Assembly (NCBI GenBank): GCA_902631535.1
Contig: CACOYX010000002.1
Location: 1-39,569, forward strand
Source: an uncultured Pelagibacteraceae bacterium
GTDB taxonomy: Bacteria > Pseudomonadota > Alphaproteobacteria > Pelagibacterales > Pelagibacteraceae
Direction: 5' to 3'
DNA: 39,569 nt
The first letter of the stretch is position 1. Each line of letters opens with the position of its first letter. Shown one piece after another: positions 1 through 7,278 of the stretch. Under the pieces are notes generated by a model. The model did no database searches. It was not told where the DNA came from and worked only from the letters and a program-made list of their open reading frames with translations. The position numbers and the translations under genes were made by a program.

Positions 1-174
1 CTTCCACCAATCCTAACAAAAGATCAGTGTCAGATTTTATCAGAAGCTGACAATATAGTTTCAAATAGTCATCTTACTTTAAAAGATTTAGAGATTGAAC
101 CGTCAGACGTGGAAGAAGAAATGAAGAAATGGTTATGGAGATATAAAGATGGCGGTCAGTTTGCAAAAGTTTAA
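1..174 (+). CDS. Complex I NDUFA9-like subunit (NAD(P)-binding, SDR-type), 3' end only
   Basis: Only the last 57 codons are present, open to the left edge in frame 1 and ending in TAA at 172-174. The tail reads LTKDQCQILSEADNIVS, then DLEIEPSDVEE and WLWRYKDGGQFAKV. This resembles the C-terminus of alphaproteobacterial complex I NDUFA9-family proteins, which usually show LTRDQVELL, a DNVVS segment, a 'DLGIEPT' motif and a final Y/WLWRYR..GQF. Members are atypical short-chain dehydrogenases associated with NADH:ubiquinone oxidoreductase. The Rossmann domain is outside the window, so the call rests on the tail alone. The next gene starts 10 bases further on, same strand, so the two are probably cotranscribed. 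Confidence 0.6.
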   Translation, partial: LPPILTKDQCQILSEADNIVSNSHLTLKDLEIEPSDVEEEMKKWLWRYKDGGQFAKV

Positions 175-183
175 ACGAAAAGT

Positions 184-519
184 ATGACTTTACTATCAGG
201 GTATATATATCTTGCTTTAGCGATTATCACAGGGATTGCCTCAAATGGTTTTTTAAAAACAACTGAGGGATTTTCAAAAATAAGCCCAACAATTTTTTGT
301 GTTACAAGCATTGTGGTTTGTTTATTTTGCATTTCAAAAGCAATGACAATAATTCCAGTTGGCTTTACTTACGCAACTTATGGCGCGTTAACTATAACTG
401 CAGTAACTTTATTTGGTATATTTAAATATAATCAAACTCCGAACCTATATGGAGTTATAGGTTTAGTCTTAATAATAATCGGAGTAATACTTTTAAACCT
501 CTTTGGCAAAGTAAAATAA
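184..519 (+). CDS. Small multidrug resistance (SMR/EmrE-fold) membrane protein lacking the catalytic Glu
   Basis: 111 residues with four hydrophobic helices, the usual SMR size. By eye it aligns with EmrE along its whole length: YIYL near residue 7, K25 and EGF near 28-30 matching EmrE LMKFSEGF, IIPVGFTYA near 57-65 matching YIPTGIAYA, and GVIGLVLIIIGVILLNL matching the last helix. SMR proteins are proton-coupled exporters of cationic drugs, quaternary amines or guanidinium and act as dimers. The membrane Glu (EmrE E14) that binds both proton and substrate is here Gly17, and EmrE W63 is replaced by Tyr. It may therefore have another substrate, need a partner, or be a non-transporting relative. 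No clear SD precedes the ATG. Confidence 0.7.
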   Translation: MTLLSGYIYLALAIITGIASNGFLKTTEGFSKISPTIFCVTSIVVCLFCISKAMTIIPVGFTYATYGALTITAVTLFGIFKYNQTPNLYGVIGLVLIIIGVILLNLFGKVK

Positions 520-581
520 AACCCTAGGTAGAATCTTTATTTAATAACCGACTCCTCTTTAATTATGTTTTATGCTAACTT

Positions 582-599
582 TTTTCTTTTTAAAGAAAA
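582..599 (+). other. A/T-only stem-loop in the ugpB leader
   Basis: The arms TTTTCTT and AAGAAAA flank a short T/A loop and end just before the GGGGGA Shine-Dalgarno of ugpB (601-606). The stem is weak (one G-C pair) and may be chance in such AT-rich DNA. I could not identify a PHO box or a clear -35/-10 pair in the 95-base region between the SMR gene and ugpB. Confidence 0.2.
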
Positions 600-614
600 C
601 GGGGGACATTCAAA

Positions 615-1928
615 ATGAAAACAATAAAAGCAATAATTGCTTCGTTGGCACTTTTCGCAATGTTTGCGGGAACATCTGCCCAAGCAAAAGTAGAAATACA
701 ATGGTGGCATGCTTTTGGTGGAAGACTTGGTGAATTACTTGATGAACAAGTAAACAAGTTTAACGCATCACAAGACAAATACACTGTTGTTCATACTAGA
801 AAAGGTAATTACTCAGAAACTCTTAACGCTGGTATCGCTGCATTCAGAGCTGGACAACATCCAAATATCCTTATGGTATTTGAAGTTGGAACAGCAAGTT
901 TAATGGCTGCAAAAGGGGCTTATGTTCCAATGTACCAATTAATGAAAGATGCTGGTCAAAGATTTAATCCTAATGGATTTGTTTCAGCCGTATCTGGTTA
1001 TTATACGACAACAGATGGCAAAATGTTATCTATGCCGTATAACTCTTCAACTCCAGTTCTTTGGGTAAATAAAGACCTAATGAAAAAAGCAGGTTTAGAT
1101 CCAGAGATGGATTTAAGCACTTGGAAAAGAGTTGGAAACGCACTTGATGCTGCAAAGGCAAAAGGTATTGATATGCCTTTCTGTACTTGCTGGCACAGCT
1201 GGGTTCACCTTGAAAACTTTTCAGCGTACCACAACATACCGTTTGCATCTAAATCAAATGGATTTGCCGGTTTAGATACTGAGTTAGCATTCAATAGCCC
1301 AGTACACATCAAGCACATTCAAACTTTAGGTAAATGGGCACAAGAAGGTAAATTTAAGTACATGGGTAGAAGAAATGAAGCCGGTAAAAATTTTAGAGCT
1401 GGTGAATGTATGTTAATGACAGAGTCTTCTGCTGGTTATGCTGGTATCAAAAAAGAAGCTAAATTCGAATTTGGTATTAGACACTTACCTTACTATGGAG
1501 CAACTGAAGCACCTCAAAACACAATTATTGGTGGTTCATCTTTATGGGCATTATCTGGAAAATCTAAAGAAGAGAACAAAGCTACTGCAGCATTTTTAGC
1601 TTTCTTATCTAGAACAGATATTCAAGCTAAGTGGCACCAAGATACTGGTTATTTAGGTGTTACAACTGCAGCTGCTAAGGCAACTAAAAAGTCAGGATTT
1701 TACAAATCAAATCCTGGAACTGATTTAGCAGGAATACAGATGATGAGAAATAAAGTTACTCAAAATTCAAAAGGCTTACGTCTTGGATCCTTTGATCAAA
1801 TAAGAGGAATTATTGATGAAGAGATGGAAGGAGTTTACAACGGTACTAAAACTGCTCAAGTAGCTTTAGACAGCGCTGTAAAAAGAGGTAACGTTCTTTT
1901 AAGAAGATTTGAAAGAGCAAATAAATAA
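615..1928 (+). CDS. ugpB: sn-Glycerol-3-phosphate ABC transporter, periplasmic substrate-binding protein UgpB
   Basis: 437 residues; captures glycerol-3-phosphate (or glycerophosphodiesters) in the periplasm and delivers it to UgpAE. Residues 1-24 form a Sec signal peptide (basic start, hydrophobic core, AQA cleavage before K25). Similarity to E. coli UgpB runs end to end: IQWWHAFGGRLGE, TRKGNYSETLNAGIAAFRAG, VFEVGTA, VSGYY, MPYNSSTPVLWVNKD, LENFSAYHNIPFASK, IIGGSSLWALSGK, WHQDTGYL, KGLRLGSFDQIRGIIDEE and RGNVLLRRFE. A GGGGGA Shine-Dalgarno lies 8 bases before the ATG. First gene of ugpBAECQ; base composition is slightly richer than its neighbours, as expected for a highly expressed binding protein. 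A strong stem-loop follows the stop. Confidence 0.97.
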   Translation: MKTIKAIIASLALFAMFAGTSAQAKVEIQWWHAFGGRLGELLDEQVNKFNASQDKYTVVHTRKGNYSETLNAGIAAFRAGQHPNILMVFEVGTASLMAAKGAYVPMYQLMKDAGQRFNPNGFVSAVSGYYTTTDGKMLSMPYNSSTPVLWVNKDLMKKAGLDPEMDLSTWKRVGNALDAAKAKGIDMPFCTCWHSWVHLENFSAYHNIPFASKSNGFAGLDTELAFNSPVHIKHIQTLGKWAQEGKFKYMGRRNEAGKNFRAGECMLMTESSAGYAGIKKEAKFEFGIRHLPYYGATEAPQNTIIGGSSLWALSGKSKEENKATAAFLAFLSRTDIQAKWHQDTGYLGVTTAAAKATKKSGFYKSNPGTDLAGIQMMRNKVTQNSKGLRLGSFDQIRGIIDEEMEGVYNGTKTAQVALDSAVKRGNVLLRRFERANK

Positions 1929-1938
1929 ATCAATTTAA

Positions 1939-1966
1939 TTTACTAGGGGTGAAAGCCCCTAGTAAA
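1939..1966 (+). terminator. Intercistronic stem-loop between ugpB and ugpA
   Basis: Eleven perfect pairs: TTTACTAGGGG at 1939-1949 with CCCCTAGTAAA at 1956-1966, loop TGAAAG. It starts 10 bases after the ugpB stop and ends 14 bases before the ugpA start. Only a poor T tract follows (AATTC), so partial attenuation or 3'-end stabilisation of the ugpB message is more likely than complete termination. Such hairpins are common after binding-protein genes and let the binding protein be made in excess over the membrane subunits. Confidence 0.8.
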
Positions 1967-1980
1967 ATTCTTAAGATCAA

Positions 1981-2862
1981 ATGGAAAAAAGAGTTTTTTT
2001 TAAAGGCTGGTGGTTACCAGCACTGTTAGTTGCACCTCAGCTACTGATTTCTTTTGTCTTCTTTTTTTATCCATCAGGACAAGCCATTTGGAATTCTTTA
2101 TTTTTACCAGACCCATTTGGATTAAAAACAGAATTTGTAGGTTTAGATAATTTTAGATTTTTATTATCTGACCCTTATTATCTAGCAAGCTTTAAAACGA
2201 CAATTATTTTTTCAACTGCAGTATCCGTTTCATCTATGGCTTTAGGTTTATACTTAGCTGCATTAGCCGATCGATTAATTAAAGGCGCTGGGGTTTATCA
2301 AACATTATTAATTTGGCCTTACGCGATAGCCCCAGCTATTGCAGGAGTGTTATGGTTATTTATGTTCAATGGAAACATTGGTTTAGCTTCTTATTATCTT
2401 AAAGCTCTAGGTTACGAGTGGAACCATACTTTAAAAGGTGATCAAGCCATGTTTTTAGTAATTCTAGCCTCATCATGGGGAAGAATAAGTTATAACTTTT
2501 TATTTTTTTTGGCAGGACTACAAGCCATTCCAAAATCCATTATTGAAGCTGCAGCAATAGATGGCGCTAGTTTTTGGAAAAGATTTGGTACAATTGTAAT
2601 ACCTCTGCTTTCACCGATTACATTCTTTTTATTAGTAGTAAATATTGTTTATGCTTTCTTTGATACTTTTGGAGTAATTCACACCATTACATCTGGAGGA
2701 CCTGAACAGTCGACCACCATTCTTGTTTATAAATTATTCTCAGACGGTTTTGTAAGCCAAGACCTAGGATCAAGTGCAGCTCAATCCGTAATCCTACTTG
2801 TTTTAGTCGGAATTTTAACTGTAATTCAATTTAAATATATAGAGAGAAAGGTTCATTACTAA
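1981..2862 (+). CDS. ugpA: Glycerol-3-phosphate ABC transporter permease UgpA
   Basis: 293 residues, about six transmembrane helices, beginning with a short cytoplasmic KR-rich stretch and the first helix near residues 14-35. The EAA loop that docks on the ATPase is EAAAIDGASFWKRFGTIVIPLLSP at about 190-213. The HTITSGGPEQSTTILVYKLF segment and the IERKVHY tail match UgpA/MalF-type permeases. It forms the inner-membrane channel with UgpE. Its stop (TAA, 2860-2862) shares one base with the ugpE ATG, so the two are translationally coupled. Confidence 0.95.
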   Translation: MEKRVFFKGWWLPALLVAPQLLISFVFFFYPSGQAIWNSLFLPDPFGLKTEFVGLDNFRFLLSDPYYLASFKTTIIFSTAVSVSSMALGLYLAALADRLIKGAGVYQTLLIWPYAIAPAIAGVLWLFMFNGNIGLASYYLKALGYEWNHTLKGDQAMFLVILASSWGRISYNFLFFLAGLQAIPKSIIEAAAIDGASFWKRFGTIVIPLLSPITFFLLVVNIVYAFFDTFGVIHTITSGGPEQSTTILVYKLFSDGFVSQDLGSSAAQSVILLVLVGILTVIQFKYIERKVHY

Positions 2863-3716
2863 TGGTCGAAAAAAAGAAATCAGGCTATTGGCTCACTCAC
2901 CTTGGTTTAATTCTTGGGGTTTTATTTATATTCTTTCCAGTTTGGCTAACATTTGTTGCATCCACCGTAACACAAGATGCAATTATTTACCCTCCATTAC
3001 CAATGTTACCAGGAACAGAGTTCTTTGAAAATTATGCAAATGCATTATTTAAAGGTTCGCCAGAGGGATACGGAGCCAAAGTTCCCGTGATAAAAATGAT
3101 GATGAACTCTGCAATCATGGCCATTGGAATTACAGTTGGAAAAATAATTATTTCATTATTATCAGCTTTTGCATTTGTCTATTTTAGATTTCCATTTAGG
3201 AATTTATGTTTCTGGTTAATTTTTATTACTTTGATGCTTCCCGTAGAGGTAAGAATAGTTCCAACTTATGAAGTTGTTGCAAACTTAAATTTATTAAACT
3301 CTTACACAGGTTTAATCTTTCCATTAATTGCATCAGCTACGGCAACTTTTTTATTTAGACAATTTTTTATGACTATACCCGATGAAATGGTTGAAGCAGC
3401 TAGAATGGACGGATGTAGTCCAATGCGTTTCTTTTTTGATATATTAGTTCCAATTAGTAAAACTAATATTGCAGCTTTATTTGTAATTTTATTTATTTTT
3501 GGTTGGAACCAATATTTATGGCCACTATTAATGACGACCGATCCCGACATGAGAACTATTGTAATGGCGATAGACTCAATGATACCAACAGGTGATGATT
3601 ATGCACATTGGCCAACGGTTATGGCAACAGCAATGTTAGCTATGGTTCCTCCAGTCATTGTAGTAATAAGTATGCAAAAGTTTTTTGTTAAAGGGTTATT
3701 AGAAAGCGATAAATAA
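2862..3716 (+). CDS. ugpE: Glycerol-3-phosphate ABC transporter permease UgpE
   Basis: 284 residues, about six transmembrane helices, MalG/UgpE type. The EAA loop is EAARMDGCSPMRFFFDILVPIS near residues 178-199. The GWNQYLWPLLMTTDPDMRTI segment and the C-terminal FFVKGLLESDK are typical of UgpE. It pairs with UgpA as the second half of the channel. Start and stop each overlap the neighbouring gene by one base (TAATG), fixing the start and implying translational coupling through ugpA-ugpE-ugpC. Confidence 0.95.
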   Translation: MVEKKKSGYWLTHLGLILGVLFIFFPVWLTFVASTVTQDAIIYPPLPMLPGTEFFENYANALFKGSPEGYGAKVPVIKMMMNSAIMAIGITVGKIIISLLSAFAFVYFRFPFRNLCFWLIFITLMLPVEVRIVPTYEVVANLNLLNSYTGLIFPLIASATATFLFRQFFMTIPDEMVEAARMDGCSPMRFFFDILVPISKTNIAALFVILFIFGWNQYLWPLLMTTDPDMRTIVMAIDSMIPTGDDYAHWPTVMATAMLAMVPPVIVVISMQKFFVKGLLESDK

Positions 3717-4771
3717 TGTCTCAAATTAGTTTACAAAATTTAAAAAAATCTTTTGGAAAAACTCAGGTTATACATGATCTGAGTATTGATGTAAAAGATG
3801 GTGAACTGATTGTAATAGTTGGACCATCAGGTTGCGGAAAATCAACATTATTGAGAATGGTTGCGGGGTTAGAGGATGCTAATGAAGGAAATATTCTAAT
3901 TGATAATAAAAAAGTAAATGAGCTTGAACCAATGGAAAGAAATATTGCTATGGTATTCCAAAATTACGCTCTTTACCCTCACATGACTGTTTTTGGTAAC
4001 ATGGCTTATGGTTTAAAAATTGCAAAAGTACCGAAAGAAGAAATTGAATCAAGAGTTCAAAAAGCAGCTGAAATTTTAGAGCTTGGAGAATTATTAGAGA
4101 GGAAACCTAATCAATTATCAGGAGGACAAAGACAAAGAGTTGCTATGGGAAGAGCCATTGTGAGAAACCCTGTAGCCTTTTTATTTGATGAACCATTATC
4201 AAATCTTGATGCAAAATTAAGAGTTCAAATGAGGTTAGAGATTAAAAAACTTCAAACTCAATTAAAAACTACTTCTCTTTATGTAACGCACGATCAAGTT
4301 GAGGCTATGACTTTAGCTGATCGAATGATTGTAATGAACGAAGGTAATGTTGAACATATTGGTACACCTTTAGAAGTTTACACAAAGCCCAAAACTTTAT
4401 TCACAGCTCAATTTATTGGAAGCCCAGCAATGAATATTTTAAAAGGGAACTGCGAAAATAGTAAAGTAAGTTTTGCAAACAAAGCTTCACTTTCAATTAA
4501 TTCAAAATTTAATGGACCTGTTAATGTAGGCATGCGACCTGAAGATTTTGAATTAGATCCAAATGGTCCGATAAAGTTAAAAGTTGAACTTGTAGAGTTG
4601 ATTGGAGCGAATACACTTATTCATGGTAAACTTGAAAATAGTAATGAAATTTTAGTTGCAAGTATCTCAGGTGTTGTTAAAGAAGATACTATTGGAAAAA
4701 ATATTAATCTTTCCATTCAAAATGACAAACTACACCTGTTTGATACTAATACTGATTTGAGGATTAATTGA
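3716..4771 (+). CDS. ugpC: Glycerol-3-phosphate ABC transporter ATP-binding protein UgpC
   Basis: 351 residues, the MalK/UgpC class. Walker A GPSGCGKST at 36-44, Q-loop in VFQNYALYPHM, signature LSGGQRQR near 134, Walker B FLFDEPLSNLDAKLR near 155, switch His in YVTHDQVEA. The C-terminal third is the regulatory TOBE/OB domain found in MalK-type ATPases, ending with MRPEDF and related motifs. It powers uptake by the UgpAE channel and forms a cytoplasmic dimer. The last codons overlap the ugpQ start by four bases. Confidence 0.95.
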   Translation: MSQISLQNLKKSFGKTQVIHDLSIDVKDGELIVIVGPSGCGKSTLLRMVAGLEDANEGNILIDNKKVNELEPMERNIAMVFQNYALYPHMTVFGNMAYGLKIAKVPKEEIESRVQKAAEILELGELLERKPNQLSGGQRQRVAMGRAIVRNPVAFLFDEPLSNLDAKLRVQMRLEIKKLQTQLKTTSLYVTHDQVEAMTLADRMIVMNEGNVEHIGTPLEVYTKPKTLFTAQFIGSPAMNILKGNCENSKVSFANKASLSINSKFNGPVNVGMRPEDFELDPNGPIKLKVELVELIGANTLIHGKLENSNEILVASISGVVKEDTIGKNINLSIQNDKLHLFDTNTDLRIN

Positions 4772-5700
4772 TCAATCCATTTTTAACGAAACCTAACTAC
4801 ATAAGAATATACGGCCACAGAGGAGCTAGAGGCGATATTGTTGAAAACTCAATATCTGGTTTTAAGTATACTTTTGATCTTGGTATCAAAGCTGTTGAGT
4901 TTGATGTTGTAATTTCAAAAGATAATATTCCAACAATATTTCATGATTACAGATTAAATCCTGATTTAGTTAAAGATGCCTCAGGAAACTGGATCACAGA
5001 CAAAACTATGAAATTAGTAGACTTAACTTATGATGAAATAAGCAAGTATAATATTGAAAGTATAAAGCCTGAAACAAAGTACGCAAAAAGATTTAAAAAT
5101 CAAAAATCTGCTAAGGACGAGAGAATACCTAAATTAACAGATTTTTTTAAATTAGTGACGGAAGATAAATATAAAGACGTATTTTTAAATCTAGAGATTA
5201 AATCAACTCCCACACAAGAAAATGTAACACCTGATCCAGAGAAAATGGTTTCCTTAATTCTCAAGGATATAAAAGATTTTAAACTCGAGGACAGAACTTT
5301 AATCACTTCTTATGATTTTAGAATTCTTTACGCTCTTAAAAAACAAAATCCAAATATTTTAAGAGGATTTATTACCCTGCAACAAGGTCTTTCAATCACT
5401 AAAAAGAATATTTATGAAAACTCTCCATGGATGGTTAAAAATTATCCAATGGAAGAATTATTTTTGCTTCCTAATATAATTAAATCATTAGAAGGTCATG
5501 TGTGGAGCGTTTTCTATCGTGATGTTACAAAACAAAATGTAGAATTAGCACATAAACATGGTCTTGCGACTTGTGTTTGGACAGTGAATAGAGAACAAGA
5601 TATTGTTCGCATGATCGAGTACGGGGTAGATGGAATTATAACTGACTATCCAAAAAAAGTTCAAGAAATTTGTAAAGCAAAAAATATTTCTTGGTTTTAA
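4768..5700 (+). CDS. ugpQ: Cytoplasmic glycerophosphodiester phosphodiesterase UgpQ
   Basis: 310 residues; hydrolyses glycerophosphodiesters to glycerol-3-phosphate plus alcohol. GDPD signature HRGARG at 17-22, EN at 26-27, metal-binding E44 and D46 in EFDVVIS, H59 in FHD, later NLEIKS and a C-terminal VWTVN..... GVDGIITDYP typical of the family. No signal peptide, so it acts on imported diesters in the cytoplasm, fitting its place at the end of the ugp operon. The start is TTG at 4768, overlapping the ugpC stop as TTGA with GAGGA at 4759-4763 upstream; no ATG lies between there and the catalytic motif. Confidence 0.93.
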   Translation: MINPFLTKPNYIRIYGHRGARGDIVENSISGFKYTFDLGIKAVEFDVVISKDNIPTIFHDYRLNPDLVKDASGNWITDKTMKLVDLTYDEISKYNIESIKPETKYAKRFKNQKSAKDERIPKLTDFFKLVTEDKYKDVFLNLEIKSTPTQENVTPDPEKMVSLILKDIKDFKLEDRTLITSYDFRILYALKKQNPNILRGFITLQQGLSITKKNIYENSPWMVKNYPMEELFLLPNIIKSLEGHVWSVFYRDVTKQNVELAHKHGLATCVWTVNREQDIVRMIEYGVDGIITDYPKKVQEICKAKNISWF

Positions 5701-5709
5701 TTCTAAAAC

Positions 5710-5736
5710 TTGATTTTTTTACTTTCTTGATATAAA
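5710..5736 (+). promoter_or_regulatory. Putative extended -10 promoter for the 45-residue membrane protein gene
   Basis: TATAAA at 5731-5736 is preceded by TGA (5728-5730), an extended -10 (TGn). TTGATT at 5710-5715 is a possible -35 at a short 15-base spacing. Transcription would begin near 5743, one base before the ATG at 5744. Confidence 0.45.
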
Positions 5737-5743
5737 TACACGC

Positions 5744-5881
5744 ATGGCAAAAAAGAAATATCAAAGAAATTGGCTAGAAAGAAAATTGGATGAATATAAT
5801 CATACAATGGAACTTATTAGGACTATTCTACCTTTTTTAATCCTTTTGCTACAAATTTACATACTTACTAAACTCATTTAA
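5744..5881 (+). CDS. Small single-helix membrane protein, 45 residues, unknown function
   Basis: Too short for most gene callers. ATG at 5744, TAA at 5879-5881. The first half is basic and aromatic (MAKKKYQRNWLERKLDEYN); residues 27-41 form one hydrophobic helix (TILPFLILLLQIYIL) ending in TKLI. The charge pattern suggests the N-terminus is cytoplasmic. It fills the gap between ugpQ and the 75-residue gene almost completely, and has its own likely promoter whose predicted start falls next to the ATG. I do not recognise a family. Confidence 0.6.
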   Translation: MAKKKYQRNWLERKLDEYNHTMELIRTILPFLILLLQIYILTKLI

Positions 5882-5906
5882 CACTTAGCCAAATATCAGC
5901 TATAAT
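5878..5906 (+). promoter_or_regulatory. Near-consensus sigma-70 promoter, predicted leaderless
   Basis: TTAACA at 5878-5883, 17-base spacer, TATAAT at 5901-5906. With the usual seven-base offset the first transcribed base is 5913, the A of the ATG of the next gene. The -35 overlaps the stop codon of the preceding small gene. Confidence 0.65.
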
Positions 5907-5912
5907 CTAGAG

Positions 5913-6140
5913 ATGACTTTGTTGTTTTTATCACTAGCAGCTCTTATCGCTATTGTTGTAATTTTAGTATCCGCAAAACATATTAAAGCTGGATTTGAAG
6001 CAAGAAGTGAAGTTAAAGACCAAAAGATGAGTGAAAATGTTAGCCAAGAAGACGAAGAAATATTAGATAAATTAAAAGAAAAAAACCTATCTCCTGAAGA
6101 CCTTAAAAAAATTTATGAAGATCTTCAGAAGAAAAAATAG
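5913..6140 (+). CDS. Small membrane-anchored coiled-coil protein, 75 residues, unknown function
   Basis: Residues 1-21 are one hydrophobic helix (TLLFLSLAALIAIVVILVSA); the rest is a charged, helical cytoplasmic tail ending in LSPEDLKKIYEDLQKKK. I do not recognise a family; the architecture (membrane anchor plus acidic/basic helix) is common for small bacterial scaffold proteins. No Shine-Dalgarno precedes the ATG, and the TATAAT box ends six bases before it, so the mRNA is probably leaderless. It converges on the PiT-like gene with a 9-base gap. Confidence 0.75.
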   Translation: MTLLFLSLAALIAIVVILVSAKHIKAGFEARSEVKDQKMSENVSQEDEEILDKLKEKNLSPEDLKKIYEDLQKKK

Positions 6141-6149
6141 TCTTGATTA

Positions 6150-7118
6150 TTAAAATAATCCTTTAGGAATTATAAAGTAATGTATCGCAAGCACGATTGC
6201 TACCGAGACACTTAATCCAAATATCATTTTAACAAAGTCTTTTCCAATCAATGGAAACACATATTTGAATTTATAATCCTTGTTCATAGTTGAAATTGCC
6301 AACTCTCTTCCACACAATAAGCCTACGAACACCCATGTCGTTGACATTGGTAAATCATTCAACTCTTTGAAGTAGAAAAGAACTGCAGCATAAATCACGT
6401 TGATGATCGTTGCTGATCGAGCGTATCTCGTTCCAGTTTTTTCTAATACAACCTGTTGTATCGAGCCACCTCTAATATAGAAGATATAAAAAAGTAGAAT
6501 GGTAAAGTATGTTATTACAATTAAAAGTAATGAAAAATCTAATTTTCTAGGTAAGTACACAGCAATGTTTGCAACATCATGTGATAACCAAACCCACCAT
6601 AACCAGCCTGAAGATACCCAAACTGAATTTCGCCAAAAAGCAATCCATTTATCCCCTTTAACTTCATCAAGTTTCTCATTAATAAATTTAGAAACTGCAA
6701 TCCAACAGAAGTAAGCAACTGTTGCCGCTATACCATAACCTACAATACTTTTCACAAGCATTTTTTCCAAAACAATTGTTGAGGCAAATGCAGATAAAAC
6801 TAAAAAAGTTGTAGATACTGGGATACCTATTCTTGTTAGTGCCAATAGAATTGCAGGAGCGACTGCGTGGTACCATTGAATTTCTTGGAAAGGTATTCTT
6901 GTTAATCTTCCATAAGAAATGTCTCCATCATTACTGTACCAACCCCATGTTATTGCAAAAATCATTACTAGTGATGCAGCACTTGCGAGCGTGTACCATT
7001 TAAACCATTTTTGTTTTGAGGCAATAAAAGTTCCGAGTGTTTGTATAGAGTCGTTAGCGATTACACTATAACCTGCTAATCCGAAACCTATAATCGTGTA
7101 TATTAACGTAAGTTCCAT
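6150..7118 (-). CDS. PiT-like inorganic phosphate (or other anion) permease
   Basis: 322 residues with about nine to ten membrane helices. Two inverted half-repeats carry relics of the PiT signature: ANDSIQTLGT near residues 22-31 and SHDVANIAVYLP near 180, each followed by a PVSTT-like loop (GIPVSTTFLVLSAF near 98 and DLPMSTTWVFVGLLCG near 262). This is the symmetry of the PiT/PF01384 family of cation-coupled phosphate and sulfate permeases, but the consensus GANDVANA is degenerate, so the substrate is uncertain. Phosphate is favoured by the ugp operon nearby. An AAGGAAA ribosome site precedes the ATG. The 169-base leader is unusually long for this genome. Confidence 0.6.
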   Translation of the reverse strand: MELTLIYTIIGFGLAGYSVIANDSIQTLGTFIASKQKWFKWYTLASAASLVMIFAITWGWYSNDGDISYGRLTRIPFQEIQWYHAVAPAILLALTRIGIPVSTTFLVLSAFASTIVLEKMLVKSIVGYGIAATVAYFCWIAVSKFINEKLDEVKGDKWIAFWRNSVWVSSGWLWWVWLSHDVANIAVYLPRKLDFSLLLIVITYFTILLFYIFYIRGGSIQQVVLEKTGTRYARSATIINVIYAAVLFYFKELNDLPMSTTWVFVGLLCGRELAISTMNKDYKFKYVFPLIGKDFVKMIFGLSVSVAIVLAIHYFIIPKGLF

Positions 7119-7153
7119 ATTATTTCCTTTTTGTCATTTTTTTATTGTTATTC

Positions 7154-7181
7154 TTGACATCCGAATCGTCATACTTAATAG
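7154..7181 (+). promoter_or_regulatory. Putative sigma-70 promoter facing away from any plus-strand gene
   Basis: TTGACA at 7154-7159 and TAATAG at 7176-7181, spacer 16. It fires rightward from the leader of the PiT-like gene, towards the 3' end of a minus-strand gene, and has no annotated plus-strand gene within a kilobase. A 14-codon ORF with AAAGG before it (7194-7238) is the only coding potential. Confidence 0.35.
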
Positions 7182-7256
7182 AACTTTTAAAGGATGTTAA
7201 AAGTTAATCTAGTAAAGAATTTATTAATTTTTTTTTAAACAAATAACTTGTATTTT

Positions 7257-7278
7257 GATATTTCACGCAATCATTTCA
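7257..7278 (-). repeat. Tandem direct repeat CGTGAAAT in the leader of the PiT-like gene
   Basis: On the minus strand CGTGAAAT occurs twice, separated by GATTG, a 13-base period (plus strand ATTTCACG twice). It lies about 140 bases upstream of the PiT-like start codon. The arrangement resembles a tandem-repeat operator, but the period differs from the 11 bases of classical PHO boxes. Confidence 0.35.

Noticed and set aside
520-614. PHO box upstream of ugpB
   Set aside because: No pair of CTGTCAT-like repeats at 11-base spacing could be found.
6145-6160. GATTAT-TAAA-ATAATC inverted repeat between the two convergent genes, as a bidirectional terminator
   Set aside because: Only one G-C pair and it overlaps the PiT-like stop codon; chance is likely in this composition.
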